NCBI RefSeq assembly: GCF_900110925.1
Contig: NZ_FOFP01000014.1
Location: 1-64,000 of the forward strand
DNA from: Pseudomonas cuatrocienegasensis
Lineage (GTDB): Bacteria; Pseudomonadota; Gammaproteobacteria; Pseudomonadales; Pseudomonadaceae
Length of the DNA stretch: 64,000 bases
Direction: 5' to 3'
This document shows positions 17,282 through 27,628 of the stretch, one piece after another. Within the stretch, counting starts at the first letter, position 1. Each line of letters starts with the position of its first letter. The notes under the pieces are model-generated. The model had not been told where the DNA came from. It made no database searches and saw nothing but the letters and a program-made list of their open reading frames with translations. The position numbers and the translations under genes are program-made.

Positions 17282-17797
17282 ATGATTCGTTCGATTCTCT
17301 ACGCCACCGATCTGGGGTTGTACGCACCCTATGTACTGCAACATGCCTTGTCGCTTTGTCGCGCTTACAACGCCGGCTTGTACGTCGTCCATGCGGTCGA
17401 GCCCATGGGGCTGTTTGCCGAGTCGGTGTTACAGACCTATGTCGATCAAGAGCGTCTGGAAGAGTTGCGTAGCACTGGCCTCAGTACGGTGATGTCGAGT
17501 ATCGAGAGCCGTGTACTGGAAGGGTTTCGTGATGAATTGGGCGAATCCCATCAGGACCTCGAACTGATCCGTGCGGTGCGCGTGCTGCAAGGCGACCCGC
17601 CGCTGGTTATCCTCGAAGAGATGCAGGCGCTGGGCGTAGACCTGTTGGTGGTGGGCAGCCACAGCCATGGCGGCGAACTGGATATTCCCCTCGGGCGCAC
17701 CGCCGCGCGCCTGGTACAACTTTCCGATGTGCCCGTATACCTGGTGCCGATGCTGCAGCACCGCAGCCGCGGTGAAATCCCGGGTAAAAAAGAATAG
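17282..17797 (+). CDS. Universal stress protein (UspA family)
   Basis: 171 residues, single Usp domain. N-terminal SILYATDLGLYAPYVLQHAL. Near the C-terminus the nucleotide loop VVGSHSHGGELDIPLGRTAA follows the G-2x-G-9x-G(S/T) pattern in relaxed form, then VPVYLVPML. Usp proteins are cytoplasmic, bind ATP or AMP and respond to stress or energy limitation. It stands immediately upstream of cysB with 100 bases between, a conserved pseudomonad arrangement. Confidence 0.88.
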   Translation: MIRSILYATDLGLYAPYVLQHALSLCRAYNAGLYVVHAVEPMGLFAESVLQTYVDQERLEELRSTGLSTVMSSIESRVLEGFRDELGESHQDLELIRAVRVLQGDPPLVILEEMQALGVDLLVVGSHSHGGELDIPLGRTAARLVQLSDVPVYLVPMLQHRSRGEIPGKKE

Positions 17798-17900
17798 CGA
17801 TGGTTTTTAGAAAATCGTCTAGATTGATGTAATAAACCATTAATATGGTTATATGTGGCCGCCGCTTGTGGCCCACCTTATCTGCTTGTGAGGGTTTCAT

Positions 17901-18875
17901 ATGAAGCTGCAGCAATTGCGCTATATCTGGGAGGTTGCTCACCACGATCTCAACGTATCTGCCACGGCGCAAAGCCTCTACACCTCGCAACCCGGTATCA
18001 GCAAACAGATCCGCCTGCTTGAAGACGAGCTGGGGGTCGAAGTCTTCGCCCGCAGCGGCAAACACCTGACCCGCGTGACCCCGGCCGGCGAACGTATCAT
18101 CACGACTGCCGGCGAGATTTTGCGCAAGGTCGAAAGCATCAAGCAGATTGCTCAGGAGTTCTCCAACGAGCGCAAAGGCACGCTGTCCATCGCCACTACC
18201 CATACCCAGGCGCGCTATGCACTGCCGCCGGTGATCAGCAGCTTTATCCAGCAATACCCCGATGTGGCCCTGCACATGCACCAGGGCACGCCGATGCAGA
18301 TTGCCGAGATGGCCGCCGATGGCACGGTGGATTTCGCCATCGCCACCGAAGGTCTGGAGCTGTTCAATGACCTGGTGATGATGCCGTGCTATCGCTGGAA
18401 TCGCTGCGTGGTTGTGCCGCAAGGTCACCCCCTGGCGAAGCTACCGAAGCTGACCCTGGAGGCGCTGGCCGAATACTCGATCGTGACCTACGTGTTTGGC
18501 TTCACCGGTCGCTCCAAGCTCGATGAGGCCTTCAGTCATCGCGGGCTGACGCCCAAGGTGGTGTTCACTGCGGCGGATGCCGACGTAATCAAAACCTATG
18601 TGCGGTTGGGCCTGGGGGTCGGCATCGTGGCGCGCATGGCCGTCGATGCCAAGCTTGACCCGGACCTGGTGGTGCTTGATGCCAGTGATCTGTTCGAGTC
18701 GAGCGTGACCAAGATCGGCTTTCGCCGTGGCACCTTCCTGCGCGGCTTCATGTGCGAGTTCATCGAGAAGTTCGCCCCGCACCTGACCCGTGACATGCTC
18801 GCCAAAGCTGTGCAGTGCCACAACAAGTCGGAGCTCGAAGATCTGTTTCACGGCGTGGACCTGCCGACGTACTAA
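17901..18875 (+). CDS. cysB: LysR-type regulator of cysteine biosynthesis CysB
   Basis: 324 residues, the usual CysB length. Winged helix-turn-helix at residues 1-60 (MKLQQLRYIWEVAHHDLNVS, then SLYTSQPGISKQIRLLEDEL), then the substrate-binding domain (IATTHTQARYALPPVISSF), where N-acetylserine and sulfide-type effectors bind in CysB. It activates sulfate uptake and reduction genes when sulfur is limiting. The upstream 100 bases are AT-rich with a palindrome-like TAAACCATTAATATGGTTATA (21 bases from 17835, imperfect), a possible autoregulatory site. The neighbouring CysH-like gene fits the pathway. Confidence 0.95.
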   Translation: MKLQQLRYIWEVAHHDLNVSATAQSLYTSQPGISKQIRLLEDELGVEVFARSGKHLTRVTPAGERIITTAGEILRKVESIKQIAQEFSNERKGTLSIATTHTQARYALPPVISSFIQQYPDVALHMHQGTPMQIAEMAADGTVDFAIATEGLELFNDLVMMPCYRWNRCVVVPQGHPLAKLPKLTLEALAEYSIVTYVFGFTGRSKLDEAFSHRGLTPKVVFTAADADVIKTYVRLGLGVGIVARMAVDAKLDPDLVVLDASDLFESSVTKIGFRRGTFLRGFMCEFIEKFAPHLTRDMLAKAVQCHNKSELEDLFHGVDLPTY

Positions 18876-18909
18876 AGCAAAGGCTACGTCCCAGTTGGCT
18901 GTACAGCCC

Positions 18910-19071
18910 GTAGGAGCGAATTTATTCGCGATGATCACGGCGCAATCGCGAATAAAGGCCAGGGTCGCGATACGCATCAAATGTCGGTCAATGCCAGGTC
19001 GCGTAGGTGAGGCCGGGCGGCGCTCCGCTTTAGCCGCGATCAAGGATGATCGCGAATAAATTCGCTCCTAC
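18910..19071. repeat. REP pair (GTAG-led, AAT-rich type) after cysB
   Basis: Two inverted 23-base copies of the same element, at 18910-18932 and 19049-19071. Each has GTAG followed by GAGCGAATTTATTCGC. Between them is CGCGATCA-rich spacer. Such Pseudomonas REP doublets form stem-loops at the 3' ends of genes. Other copies are at 30718, 30845 and 41621. Confidence 0.85.
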
Positions 19072-19181
19072 ACACGCCTAATCAGCGCTGCGACAGTCAA
19101 TAGGGACATAGCCAAACAAAGTCTGTAACGCAACATGGCGCCTGAGGGCGCCATGTTCGTTTCTGCTCTGCCACTGGTGAC

Positions 19182-19802
19182 TCAGTGGTTGATGTGCAGG
19201 CCGCACTCGCGGTTGTCTTCGCCCTTGGTTGGGTCGAAATAGTCGAAGTTGTTCGGCAAGTTGTGGGCGACCAGATACTCGTAGAGGTCTTTGGACGACC
19301 ACTGCAGCAGGGGCGCGACCTTGATCAGACCGTCGGGATTGATGCTGATCGGCTCCATCTGCGCACGCACTGCGGTGTCCGTGGCGCGCAGTGCGGTAAA
19401 CCACACGCCCGGCGCCGTCTCACGCAGGGCGCGGGCGAAGGGTTCGAGTTTCACTTCCTCGGTGAAGGCGGCGTGGCGCGGGTCATCCAGGCCTGGTACG
19501 GGGCCATCCAGCGCTTCGCGGTGGGCACGCGAGCGTTTGGGCAGGTAGGTGATCAGGTTGAGGTTGAGCGTGCGGGCTACTTCATCGGCAAAACGGTAGG
19601 TGGCCTCGGTGTTGTAGCCGCTGTCCATCCAGACGATCGGCAGGTCAGGTTGCACCTGGGTCACCATATGCAGGATCACCGCCTCGAAGGGGCGGAAGTT
19701 GGTGGTGCAGATGGCGGGCTTGCCCAGGCCAATGGCCCACTCGACCAATTTTTGCGGCTGGTTGGCGAATTCGGCGTTGAGCGTATCCAGGTCGAGATCC
19801 AT
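19182..19802 (-). CDS. cysH: Short PAPS/APS reductase-family protein (CysH-like, no Fe-S cluster motif)
   Basis: 206 residues from ATG 19802 (GGAG 9 bases upstream). It has the PAPS reductase fold signatures: IVWMDSGYNTEATYRFADEV, WFTALRATDTAVRAQ and the C-terminal ECGLH with the catalytic Cys. Reaction expected: PAPS or APS to sulfite, in assimilatory sulfate reduction. It lacks the two CC pairs of the 4Fe-4S APS reductases normal for Pseudomonas CysH (about 245-267 aa), and the usual SFG(A/I)ED nucleotide loop reads TTNFRPFEAV. It is also shorter than the E. coli-type enzyme (244 aa). Position between cysB and thrH is that of cysH in Pseudomonas. It may be a PAPS-type replacement or a related enzyme of different activity. 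Confidence 0.7.
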   Translation of the reverse strand: MDLDLDTLNAEFANQPQKLVEWAIGLGKPAICTTNFRPFEAVILHMVTQVQPDLPIVWMDSGYNTEATYRFADEVARTLNLNLITYLPKRSRAHREALDGPVPGLDDPRHAAFTEEVKLEPFARALRETAPGVWFTALRATDTAVRAQMEPISINPDGLIKVAPLLQWSSKDLYEYLVAHNLPNNFDYFDPTKGEDNRECGLHINH

Positions 19803-19979
19803 GGCGAGGACTCCAGGTCGTGGGTGCGTGAGGCCGCCGATGGTAGCAAACACCAGTTATACGGCTAAATAACTAATACCCCTTTCTACTGCGTGTTTTA
19901 GCTATAAGCCTTGCGTTGCGCTGCTTCTGGCGAGCCGCTAGAGTGCCGGCTTCTTTTACGCTCAATCGAGGAATGGCCT

Positions 19980-20597
19980 GTGGAAATCGCGTGTCTCGAC
20001 CTGGAAGGTGTTCTGGTCCCGGAAATCTGGATCGCCTTCGCGGAAAAAACCGGCATCGACGCCCTCAAGGCGACCACCCGGGACATTCCCGACTACGACG
20101 TGCTGATGCAGCAGCGCCTGCGTATCCTCGACGAGCACGGCCTGAAGCTGCGCGATATTCAAGAAGTCATTGCAACGCTCAAGCCACTGGAGGGTGCGGT
20201 GGAGTTCGTCGACTGGCTGCGCGAGCGCTTCCAGGTGGTGATTCTCTCCGACACCTTCTACGAGTTCTCCCAGCCGCTGATGCGCCAGCTGGGCTTCCCC
20301 ACGCTGCTGTGCCACAAGCTGATCACCGATGACAGCGACCGTGTGGTGAGCTACCAGCTGCGCCAGAAAGACCCCAAGCGTCAGTCGGTCATCGCGTTCA
20401 AGAGCCTGTATTACCGGGTGATTGCCGCCGGTGATTCGTATAACGACACCACCATGCTCAGCGAGGCCCATGCCGGCATCCTGTTCCATGCGCCGGACAA
20501 TGTGATCCGCGAGTTCCCGCAGTTCCCGGCCGTGCATACCTTCGCTGACCTGAAGCAGGAGTTCCTCAAGGCGTCGAACCGCCCGCTGAGCCTGTAG
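19980..20597 (+). CDS. thrH: ThrH, phosphoserine phosphatase / homoserine phosphotransferase (HAD)
   Basis: 205 residues from GTG 19980 (GAGGAA 7 bases upstream). HAD motifs: CLDLEGVLVPEIW (motif I with nucleophile Asp), VVILSDTFYEFS (motif II), KRQSVIAFK (Lys) and VIAAGDSYNDTTML (motif III/IV). ThrH of P. aeruginosa dephosphorylates phosphoserine and can transfer the phosphate to homoserine, linking serine and threonine synthesis. The sequence matches what I know of that protein nearly throughout. It diverges from the cysH-like gene. Confidence 0.95.
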   Translation: MEIACLDLEGVLVPEIWIAFAEKTGIDALKATTRDIPDYDVLMQQRLRILDEHGLKLRDIQEVIATLKPLEGAVEFVDWLRERFQVVILSDTFYEFSQPLMRQLGFPTLLCHKLITDDSDRVVSYQLRQKDPKRQSVIAFKSLYYRVIAAGDSYNDTTMLSEAHAGILFHAPDNVIREFPQFPAVHTFADLKQEFLKASNRPLSL

Positions 20598-20643
20598 CAA
20601 GGCGCCAGCGTGTTGCATGGGGACGAGCGGCACGAGTCGCAGA

Positions 20644-20702
20644 GTAGGGTGCGCGCACCAAGCGTCTGCAACCTGCGCCGCGGTGGGCACGGCGCACCCT
20701 AC
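20644..20702. repeat. REP pair of the GGTGCGC family after thrH
   Basis: GTAG followed by GGTGCGCGCACC at 20644-20659, and an inverted copy at 20682-20702 ending GGCGCACCCTAC. Same family as the copies that flank the RAYT pseudogene at 28583-29113. Confidence 0.8.
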
Positions 20703-20738
20703 GTAAGCGCCAGCACCTGAGCGCAACACTGCGCCTAC

Positions 20739-20771
20739 AAAAAAAGCCCGCGATCATCGCGGGCTTTTTTT
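20739..20771. terminator. Bidirectional rho-independent terminator
   Basis: A7, GCCCGCGA, loop TCA, TCGCGGGC, T7. It lies between converging thrH and the ABC-F gene. Confidence 0.92.
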
Positions 20772-20786
20772 GTCTCAGTCAGGGTG

Positions 20787-22373
<1,587 letters not shown>

Positions 22374-22385
22374 GGTACTTACCAA

Positions 22386-22855
22386 TCAATAGGTTTAGAG
22401 GTGTTCTGTAGGCGGTGGGCCAGCTGGAGCCAGCTGGGTTTCACCGCCTGGGCCAGCTAGCAGCGAGCTTCGCCGCAGTTGGTTCAGGCCGGCACCCCGT
22501 CTGCACATAACGCTCCGGCCAGCATGAGCAAGGCATGTTGACAAGCGCAGGTACAGAAGGAGTGTTTGGCTTCTTGCCGCCGACGTTCTGGCGTGCCCAA
22601 GGGCATCTGGCGGCGCGAAAGGGTGCAATGGTAACACTTGGCTACATGATCCACAGCACGCGCGCGATTGATGGAAGGAGAAAGTACAGCTGGTGGGTAG
22701 GTGCACTGGGAGGTTTTCGTGGTGCTTTAGCGGTTTACCGCTCCAGACTGGCAAGGACCTGGTTTTGTGTGGCGTTCAGGTGCTGCTTTACGCTGGAGCC
22801 GTGAGCACCGGCGCAGGCAGCAGTCTCTTGGTGGCGCGGCGCACCCTACCAGGCG
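22386..22855. other. Gene-free interval with one REP copy
   Basis: 470 bases between the ABC-F gene and a LysR gene, both minus strand. I see no convincing gene. It contains one copy of the GGTGCGC REP family at 22830-22849. The short ORFs here have no ribosome sites or coding character. Confidence 0.5.
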
Positions 22856-23818
22856 TTACGCCTGGGCCGCTGGCAAGCGCGCCTGCAGGGCCTGATCCCA
22901 CGGCGGCGGAAAGCCGAAGCGCTGCTTGAGAAAGCTCAGCAGCAGGTGGGTGCGGGAGCTTTCTTCGCGCTCCAGGCGCAGGGCGTAGATGCTCACAGGC
23001 TCGGTGGCAGGCAGGCCCTGTTCGCAGAACAGCGGCAGCAGCTCGCCGCGCAGCAACTGCTCGCTGCACAGCCAGGTCGGCAGGTGGGCCAGGCCGAGGC
23101 CGGCGACGGCGCTGAACAGCAGGGTTTCGGCATTGTTGGTGGTCATGCGCAGGCGCTTGGGTTTGCACAGCTGCAAGCGCCCATCGACCTCGAAGCGCCA
23201 GGCGTAGGGCGGCGCCAGGCTGTCCCAGTCCAGGCCATCGTGTTGGTCCATGTCCAGCGGGCTGCGTGGCATGCCACGGCGGCGCAGGTAGTCGGGGCTG
23301 GCGACCACGATGCGGGTCATCGAGGCCAGCGGCGTGGCCACCAGGCGGCTGTCGGGCAGCGGGCCGATGCGCAGAACCAGGTCGACCTCACCGAGGTGGT
23401 CGCCGTGCAGGTCGATAAAGCTGTCGATCAGCCGCAGCTGCACATCCAGGCCGGGGTTGGCGGCGAGAAAGTCGGCGATTGCCGGGGCCAGGTGGCGACG
23501 GCCGAACGGCGAGGGTGCATCCACGCGGATCAACCCTTCGGGGGCGCTGCTCAGCGACACGGCTTCGGCGCGGGCCAGGTGCAGTTCGGCGAGGATGCGC
23601 CGGGCCCGTTCGGCGAACGCCAGGCCCGCCGGGGTAACCCGCACCGCGTGGGTGGTGCGGCTGAACAAGCGGCTGCCCAGCGCGCGTTCCAGAGCATCGA
23701 TACGCCGTGCCACGGCCGAGGGCGTCAGCGGGCGGTGCCGCGCGGCAGCGGAGAAGCTGCCGCTGTCGAGTACGGCAAGAAACAGTTCGAGTTGTTCGGT
23801 GAGAATATCGGGGTTCAT
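22856..23818 (-). CDS. LysR-family transcriptional regulator
   Basis: 320 residues. N-terminal helix-turn-helix (LELFLAVLDSGSFSAAARHR, then SAVARRIDALERAL), with a substrate-binding domain from about 90. The effector domain has DAPSPFGRRHLAPAIADFL and GEVDLVLRIGPLPDSRLVA, as in the common CrgA/DsdC-like subgroup. It diverges from the TSUP exporter gene at 23922 with 103 bases between, so that gene is its likely target. Effector unknown. Confidence 0.88.
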   Translation of the reverse strand: MNPDILTEQLELFLAVLDSGSFSAAARHRPLTPSAVARRIDALERALGSRLFSRTTHAVRVTPAGLAFAERARRILAELHLARAEAVSLSSAPEGLIRVDAPSPFGRRHLAPAIADFLAANPGLDVQLRLIDSFIDLHGDHLGEVDLVLRIGPLPDSRLVATPLASMTRIVVASPDYLRRRGMPRSPLDMDQHDGLDWDSLAPPYAWRFEVDGRLQLCKPKRLRMTTNNAETLLFSAVAGLGLAHLPTWLCSEQLLRGELLPLFCEQGLPATEPVSIYALRLEREESSRTHLLLSFLKQRFGFPPPWDQALQARLPAAQA

Positions 23819-23921
23819 GGCGATGGCTGTGCGTCAAAGGCATAGCCATTGTGCGCGGCTGTGCGTTTCCGCGCCAGCCGGGCTTGGTTAGGATGGCGCC
23901 CCCACCCTGCGGAGCCCTTCG

Positions 23922-24677
23922 ATGAACCTGCTCGATTTTGCCTTGAACCTGGTATTGGGGCTGCTGCTGGGCACGCTTGGCGGTTTGTTCGGCATCGGCG
24001 GCGGGTTGATCGCTATTCCGGCGCTGGGTGTGCTGTTCAGCCTTGATCAGCAGTTGGCGCAAGGCACAGCCCTGGTGATGGTGGTGCCCAATGTCTTGCT
24101 GGCGATCTGGCGTTATCACCAGCGCAACCGCATCGACCTGCGCCATGCCTTGATGTTGGCTGGTCCCAGCCTGCTATTTGCCATGCTCGGTGCCGGCTGG
24201 GCCGTGACCCTGGATGCTGGGCGGATGCGTGTAGGCTTTATCGGCTTTCTCGTGGCGTTGGCGATATACAACTTTACCCGTGCGTTTTTTCGCAACGCCG
24301 GTGGCGGCAATACGCTGCGCTACCCCTGGCCCTGGCTGGGCCTGCTGGGCAGTGGCGCCGGGCTGCTCGGCGGGTTGTTCGGGGTGGGCGGTGCGGTGCT
24401 GGCGACGCCGGTGCTGACCAGCGTGTTCGGCACCAGTCAGGTGGTCGCCCAGGGCCTGTCGCTGGCCCTGGCAGCGCCCAGTACCGGGGTGACCCTGGTG
24501 ACCTACGCACTGCACGATCATGTCGATTGGGCGCTGGGTATTCCCCTGGCCATTGGCGGCCTGCTAAGCATCAGTTGGGGGGTGAAATTCGCCCATGCCT
24601 TGCCGGAGCGTGTGCTGCGCATGCTGTTTGCAGGTTTCCTGATGATCTGTGCAGTGCTGCTGTCACTGGAGGTCTGA
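23922..24677 (+). CDS. TSUP family membrane permease (TauE/SafE)
   Basis: 251 residues, about 8 membrane segments in two repeated halves: LGTLGGLFGIGGGLIAIPAL near the N-terminus and LLGGLFGVGGAVLATPVL at about 155, the duplicated GxxGxGGG motif of the family. Members export or take up sulfite, sulfonates or other sulfur-containing anions. No sulfur gene is adjacent, so the substrate is open. It is divergent from a LysR regulator and convergent with a second one, whose stop is 3 bases away. Confidence 0.88.
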   Translation: MNLLDFALNLVLGLLLGTLGGLFGIGGGLIAIPALGVLFSLDQQLAQGTALVMVVPNVLLAIWRYHQRNRIDLRHALMLAGPSLLFAMLGAGWAVTLDAGRMRVGFIGFLVALAIYNFTRAFFRNAGGGNTLRYPWPWLGLLGSGAGLLGGLFGVGGAVLATPVLTSVFGTSQVVAQGLSLALAAPSTGVTLVTYALHDHVDWALGIPLAIGGLLSISWGVKFAHALPERVLRMLFAGFLMICAVLLSLEV

Positions 24678-24679
24678 GC

Positions 24680-25531
24680 TCAGCGACTGAAACCGTCGAC
24701 GATGGCATCGGCCAGGGTATCGATGACCTGCGAGCGGCCCTTGTCGCGGCGTAGCAGGACGATGCTGGCCATGGGCATGGCTGGCAGCCCTTCCTCCTCG
24801 CCCACGATGGCCAGGTCCGAGGTGATCAGGCTGCGCAGTTGTGCGGTGATCGCCAGGCCGGCGCTGACCGCCGCCATGATCGCCGACAGGCTGGGGCTGG
24901 TGTAGGCGATGCGGTAGTCGCGGCCCATGGCGTCCAGTGCGTTGCAGGCCCAGGCGCGGCAAAAGCACTGGCTGTTGAACATCGCCAGGGGCAGGGGGGA
25001 CTGGGTATGCAGGTGGCTGTCGCGTGCCTGGGCCCAGACCAGCGACTCCTTGCGCAGCAACTGGCCGATCTCGGTACCCGGCTCGCGGGTGACGATGGTC
25101 AGGTCGAGGTCCTGGCGTTGCAGCAGGGCGAACGACGGCTCGCAGTGCATCTCGACCTGGACCAGCGGATAGGACTGGGCGAAGTGCACCAGGATGCGCT
25201 GCATAAAGCGCATCACGTAGTCATCCGGGGTGCCGATGCGCACGGTGCCGACCATGTGCGGTTCGCGCAGGGTGGTGAGCACCTCGCTGTGCAGCTTGAG
25301 GATGCGCCGGGCATAGCCGAGCAAAATCTGCCCTTCGGCGGTCAGGCTGACTTGGCGCCCCTCGCGGTTGAACAGCGGCTTGCGCAGCACGTCTTCTTCG
25401 AGGCGCTTCATCTGCATGCTCACCGCAGACTGGGTGCGGTTGATCATCTCGGCCGCGCGGGTAAAACCGCCGTAATCGGCGATGGCGACGAAGGTGCGCA
25501 ACAGTTCGCTGTCGATATTCGCGGGCTGCAT
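24680..25531 (-). CDS. LysR-family transcriptional regulator
   Basis: 283 residues. Helix-turn-helix at about 10-65 (LLRTFVAIADYGGFTRAAEM, then QSAVSMQMKRLEEDV). The effector domain has VRIGTPDDYVMRFMQRILVHF, characteristic of the LrhA/HexA-like group. It diverges from the DUF1127 gene at 25631, with about 100 bases between, a common arrangement for regulators of that subgroup. Effector and targets unknown. Confidence 0.88.
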   Translation of the reverse strand: MQPANIDSELLRTFVAIADYGGFTRAAEMINRTQSAVSMQMKRLEEDVLRKPLFNREGRQVSLTAEGQILLGYARRILKLHSEVLTTLREPHMVGTVRIGTPDDYVMRFMQRILVHFAQSYPLVQVEMHCEPSFALLQRQDLDLTIVTREPGTEIGQLLRKESLVWAQARDSHLHTQSPLPLAMFNSQCFCRAWACNALDAMGRDYRIAYTSPSLSAIMAAVSAGLAITAQLRSLITSDLAIVGEEEGLPAMPMASIVLLRRDKGRSQVIDTLADAIVDGFSR

Positions 25532-25630
25532 GGGTCATCAATCCTTAAGATGCAAGGCATAAGAAACATTCGTTGGATTGATCATAAGCCCGGGATAAGA
25601 CTGTCGCCAACCCACAAGGAGGGCGACGAG

Positions 25631-25864
25631 ATGAATGGTTGCAAAGCAGAACAACCGATCCCCATGACGGCGCTAGGCAATGACCGTGCGTTTGCCGGCT
25701 TGCGTGCAGTGGCGCGGCAGCTGCGGCGCTGGTGGCAGTTGGCAGAACAACGTCGGCGCCTGGCATGCCTGGATGATGCGGCCTTGAAAGACCTCGGCCT
25801 GAGCCGCGCGGATGTGCAGCAGGAAACCGAGCGGCCATTCTGGGATGATCCCATGGCGCGATGA
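25631..25864 (+). CDS. DUF1127 small basic protein
   Basis: 77 residues from ATG 25631. The C-terminal half has the DUF1127 signature: RRWWQLAEQRRRLACLDDAA, then LKDLGLSRADVQQE. Small DUF1127 proteins are Arg-rich, some bind RNA and affect metabolism of phosphate or carbon, but most lack a role. A GGAGG-like site (AAGGAGGGCGACGAG) precedes the ATG. Followed 31 bases later by the EamA transporter gene. Confidence 0.85.
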   Translation: MNGCKAEQPIPMTALGNDRAFAGLRAVARQLRRWWQLAEQRRRLACLDDAALKDLGLSRADVQQETERPFWDDPMAR

Positions 25865-25895
25865 TGAGTGAATTGATAACGACAAAGGATGGGGC

Positions 25896-26819
25896 ATGAC
25901 GGCAGTACGCAAGGGCGCGGATCTCGCGTTGTTCCAGATCATGCTGGTGTTGTGCGCCATCTGGGGCATGCAGCAGGTGGCGATCAAGCTGGCGGCGGGG
26001 GATATCGCGCCCATGCTGCAGATGGCGTTGCGCTCGGGCATCGCGGCGCTGCTGGTGGGCGGGCTGATGCTCTGGCAGCGCGACTGGCAGGGTTGGTTGG
26101 CGCTGACCTGGCGCGGCGGTGTGCTGGCCGGGACGCTGTTCGCTCTGGAGTTCTTCTTTATCGCCTGGGGGCTGCTGTACACCTCGGCGTCGCATATGGC
26201 GGTGTTTCTCTACACGGCGCCGATTTTCTCCGCGCTGGGCCTGCACCTGTTGTTGCCCAGCGAGCGGCTGCGGGTGCTGCAGTGGCTGGGCATCCTGTTG
26301 TGCTTTGCGGGGATTGCCGTGGCCTTTGGCGCGGGTGCGGATTGGTCCAGCATGGACCGACGAGTACTGCTCGGCGATGGCCTCGGGCTGCTTGCGGGCA
26401 TGGCCTGGGGCGCGACCACGGTGGTAGTGCGCGCCTCGCGTTTGTCTGAAGCGCCGCCAACCCTGACGCTGTTCTACCAACTGGGCGTGGCCTTCGTGCT
26501 GCTCCTGGGTTATTGCGCCATCAGTGGCCAACTGGGGCCGATCCGCTGGACCCCGATCAGTATCGGCAGTGTGTTGCTGCAGGGCGTGCTGGTGTCCTTT
26601 GTCAGCTACCTGGCCTGGTTCTGGCTGCTGCGCCGCTACCTGGCCTCGAACATGGCGGTGTTTTCCTTTATGACGCCGTTGTTCGGCGTGACATTCGGGG
26701 TGTTGATTCTCGATGAGCCCCTGAGCCTGAGCTTCGTCGTGGGCGCCGTGCTGGTGCTGCTCGGCATCATGCTGGTGAGCAACCACGCCTGGCTGCGCAG
26801 GCAACTGCGTGGGCGATGA
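25896..26819 (+). CDS. EamA/DMT-family transporter
   Basis: 307 residues with ten membrane segments in two EamA repeats. Signatures: MLVLCAIWGMQQVAIKL (start of repeat 1), ASHMAVFLYTAPIFSALGLH, and in repeat 2 SNMAVFSFMTPLFGVTFGVL with LDEPLSLSFVVGAVLVLLGI. Members export amino acids or other metabolites. Substrate unknown. It follows the DUF1127 gene closely and may share its message. Confidence 0.9.
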   Translation: MTAVRKGADLALFQIMLVLCAIWGMQQVAIKLAAGDIAPMLQMALRSGIAALLVGGLMLWQRDWQGWLALTWRGGVLAGTLFALEFFFIAWGLLYTSASHMAVFLYTAPIFSALGLHLLLPSERLRVLQWLGILLCFAGIAVAFGAGADWSSMDRRVLLGDGLGLLAGMAWGATTVVVRASRLSEAPPTLTLFYQLGVAFVLLLGYCAISGQLGPIRWTPISIGSVLLQGVLVSFVSYLAWFWLLRRYLASNMAVFSFMTPLFGVTFGVLILDEPLSLSFVVGAVLVLLGIMLVSNHAWLRRQLRGR

Positions 26820-26890
26820 TCCGCAGCGGCAGGGGCGTGCCACTTCCGTTACAATGCGCGCCGAATTCGACTAGCCCCGAGAGCTGCCCC

Positions 26891-27595
26891 ATGTCCGCTT
26901 GCCAGACCCCGATCATCGTTGCCCTGGACTTCCCGACCCGTGATGCCGCCCTGGCGCTGGCCGATCAGCTCGACCCCAGTCTGTGCCGGGTCAAGGTCGG
27001 CAAGGAGCTGTTCACCCGGTGCGGCCCGGACATCGTCGAGACCCTGAGCGCGCGCGGCTTCGAGGTGTTTCTCGACCTGAAATTCCACGACATCCCCAAC
27101 ACCACGGCCATGGCGGTAAAGGCCGCCGCCGAGATGGGCGTGTGGATGGTCAACGTGCACTGCTCGGGCGGCCTGCGCATGATGGCGGCCTGCCGCGAAA
27201 CGCTCGACACGCTCAACGGCCCCAAGCCGCTGTTGATTGGCGTCACCGTGCTGACCAGCATGAGCCGTGAAGACCTGGCCGGCCTCGGCCTGGACATCGA
27301 ACCGCAGGAGCAGGTGCTGCGTTTGGCCGGGCTGGCCGCGCAGGCGGGCCTGGATGGTCTGGTCTGCTCGGCCCAGGAAGCCCAGGCGCTGAAGGCCGTG
27401 CACCCGGCGCTGCAACTGGTCACCCCCGGCATTCGTCCGGCCGGCAGCGCTCAGGATGACCAGCGTCGTATTCTCACCCCAAGCCAGGCCCTGGCCGCCG
27501 GCTCCGACTACCTGGTGATCGGCCGCCCGATCAGCCAGGCCGCGGATCCGGCCCAGGCGCTGGCTGCGGTGGTCGCTGAACTGGCTGGCCACTGA
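26891..27595 (+). CDS. pyrF: Orotidine 5'-phosphate decarboxylase
   Basis: 234 residues from ATG 26891. It converts OMP to UMP, the last step of de novo pyrimidine synthesis. Motifs: IIVALDFPT, FLDLKFHDIPNT (the DxKxxD catalytic array), TVLTSM, LVTPGIRPAGS and DYLVIGRPI, with GRPI as the phosphate loop. Length is as usual for the bacterial enzyme. An A/G-rich site (CCCGAGAGC) precedes the ATG; promoter-like TTCCGTTACAATG lies about 40 bases upstream. Confidence 0.97.
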   Translation: MSACQTPIIVALDFPTRDAALALADQLDPSLCRVKVGKELFTRCGPDIVETLSARGFEVFLDLKFHDIPNTTAMAVKAAAEMGVWMVNVHCSGGLRMMAACRETLDTLNGPKPLLIGVTVLTSMSREDLAGLGLDIEPQEQVLRLAGLAAQAGLDGLVCSAQEAQALKAVHPALQLVTPGIRPAGSAQDDQRRILTPSQALAAGSDYLVIGRPISQAADPAQALAAVVAELAGH

Positions 27596-27628
27596 GCCGG
27601 CTGTCTTCCCCTCGAATCGGTACCTGCC

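Noticed and set aside
22535..22804. Plus-strand ORF of 89 codons in the gap after the ABC-F gene
   Set aside because: No ribosome site or domain; composition does not fit a gene.
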